From: an uncultured Collinsella sp.
GTDB taxonomy: Bacteria > Actinomycetota > Coriobacteriia > Coriobacteriales > Coriobacteriaceae
Direction: 5' to 3'
Assembly (NCBI GenBank): GCA_902478875.1
Contig: CABSMZ010000127.1
Span: 1-5,601 of the forward strand
Length of the DNA: 5,601 bases
Under the pieces are notes generated by a model. It saw nothing but the letters and a program-made list of their open reading frames with translations, had not been told where the DNA came from and did no database searches. Both the position numbers and the translations under genes were made by a program. How positions within the stretch are numbered: position 1 is the first letter of the stretch; the number at the start of each line of letters is the position of its first letter. This document shows positions 4,596 to 5,601 of this stretch, piece after piece.

Positions 4596-5558
4596 AACCC
4601 TCATGGGCAGCATCCGCGACTATATGAAAGTCACTGTTGCCACGCCATTGCTCGTGCTTGGCGAGGTGCTCTGCGAGATGCTGATTCCATTTATCACCGC
4701 CAACCTAATCGACGCCATCAAAGACGGTGCCACCGTAGCCGAGATGCTTCCCACCGCGGGTTTTTTGGTGCTCATCGCGCTTACGTCGCTTGCTTTTGGC
4801 GCCGCGGCCGGCATCACCTGCAGCCATGCGAGTTGCGGCTTCGCCAAGAATCTGCGTCACGACCTGTTCTACAAAATCCAGACGCTCAGCTTTGCCAACA
4901 TCGATGAGTTCTCGAGCTCCTCGCTCGTCACGCGCCTGACCACCGACATCAACAACGTGCAGCAGGCCTTTATGATGATCATCCGCATCGCCGTGCGCGC
5001 GCCGCTGGTCTTGATCTTCGCCTTTACCATGGCATTTATCATGGGCGGCAGCGTCGCCATGGTCTACCTGGTCATCATTCCGCTGCTGGGCTTTGGACTG
5101 TTCTTTATCATCTTTAAGGTGCGCCCCATCTTCTCGCGCGTGTTCCACAAGTACGATGCCCTTAACGAGTCCGTCGAGGAAAACGTCACCGGCATGCGCG
5201 TGGTTAAGAGCTACGTACGCGAAGACTTTGAGAAGGAGAAGTTCGCGACCGCCGCGCGCGACGTCCAGATGGACTTCACCCGCGCCGAGAAGCTGCTCGC
5301 CTTTAACAACCCCATGATGAACATCTGCGTCAACGGCGCGTTTGTCGTCATCATCTACCTGGGCTCCAAGCTCATCATCACGAGCCAGGGCACGCTGTTC
5401 GACGTGGGCCAGCTCTCCTCGACCTTTACCTATGGTTTCCAGATTCTCATGAGCCTGATGCAGCTGTCGATGATCTTTGTCATGGTGACCATGGCCGACG
5501 AATCGGCACACCGCATTGCCGAGGTGCTGGCCGCCGAGCCCACGATCGCCGATCCCGC
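4588..5558 (+). CDS. ABC exporter subunit, transmembrane domain (3' truncated by contig end)
   Basis: The 5' part (about 323 codons) of a type I ABC exporter of the fused membrane plus ATPase type, predicted to pump drugs, peptides or metabolites out of the cell. Hydrophobic segments lie at about residues 15-38, 55-78, 131-152, 155-177, 240-263 and 283-305, giving the six helices of the ABC_membrane domain. Family landmarks are LVTRLTTDINNVQ (113-125) and EENVTGMRVVKSYVRE (197-212), the coupling region. The start at 4588 has GGGAGGA (4576-4582) with good spacing and overlaps the MarR stop by 8 nt. The ATPase domain (Walker A, signature, Walker B) is absent only because the contig ends. The frame stays open through the adapter, so residues beyond base 5558 are false. 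MarR-linked exporters of this kind are often followed by a second half-transporter (BmrCD-like pairs), which cannot be tested here. The substrate is unknown. Confidence 0.92.
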
Positions 5559-5601
5559 CTGTCTCTTATACACATCTCCGAGCCCACGAGACCGTACTAG
5601 A
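5559..5601 (-). other. Nextera i7/Read 2 adapter, reverse complement (not genomic)
   Basis: CTGTCTCTTATACACATCT (5559-5577) is the reverse complement of the Tn5 mosaic end. It is followed by CCGAGCCCACGAGAC (5578-5592), the index CGTACTAG (5593-5600) and the first base of the P7 tail. It is the mirror image of bases 1-48 with the same index, so both contig ends are adapter read-through. The truncated exporter gene therefore ends artificially at about 5558. Confidence 0.98.

Noticed and set aside
4705..5511. Minus-strand open frame of 268 residues opposite the ABC exporter
   Set aside because: Very rich in His, Asp and Gly, with no recognisable fold. It mirrors the hydrophobic codons of a real membrane domain.

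Overview
The window is a 5.6 kb assembly contig. By its gene content and base composition it most resembles a gut actinobacterium of the class Coriobacteriia (Collinsella-like). That placement is inference from GC-rich genes with C/G-ending codons, Shine-Dalgarno starts and the character of the proteins; there is no rRNA or marker gene. Both ends are not genomic: 1-48 and 5559-5601 are Illumina Nextera Read 2/i7 adapter carrying the same index, so genomic sequence spans about 49-5558.

Layout. A complete low-molecular-weight protein tyrosine phosphatase gene (+, 86-532) converges on an AAA-type ATPase of the DUF4143 group (-, 738-2099). The ATPase gene is bracketed by two copies, in the same orientation, of a 73-bp hairpin repeat (599-671 and 2276-2348). 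Each copy carries one additional outward arm. Just upstream of its start lie three copies of a 17-bp direct repeat with an exact 33-bp period. Next come two overlapping minus-strand genes: a pyridoxamine/pyridoxal kinase (3526-2702) and a small Cys-rich TIGR04076-type protein (2709-2380).

A gene-free stretch (3527-4091) holds a 152-bp imperfect palindrome, a 12-bp perfect hairpin, and the promoter/operator of a MarR-type regulator (+, 4092-4595). The regulator overlaps by 8 nt the start of an ABC exporter subunit (+, from 4588). The exporter gene is cut by the contig end after the transmembrane domain, before its ATPase domain.

How the parts work together. The MarR gene and exporter form a typical autoregulated drug or metabolite efflux operon: the promoter has a perfect -35, and a 9-bp inverted repeat overlaps the -10 and predicted transcription start. 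The B6 kinase and the TIGR04076 protein form a translationally coupled pair. The ATPase gene looks like a separate unit set between dispersed repeats, possibly a mobile or removable cassette. The least ordinary signals are the repeat families (hairpin repeats, 33-bp-periodic repeats, 152-bp palindrome). I find no CRISPR array, RNA gene, transposase or recognised defence operon.
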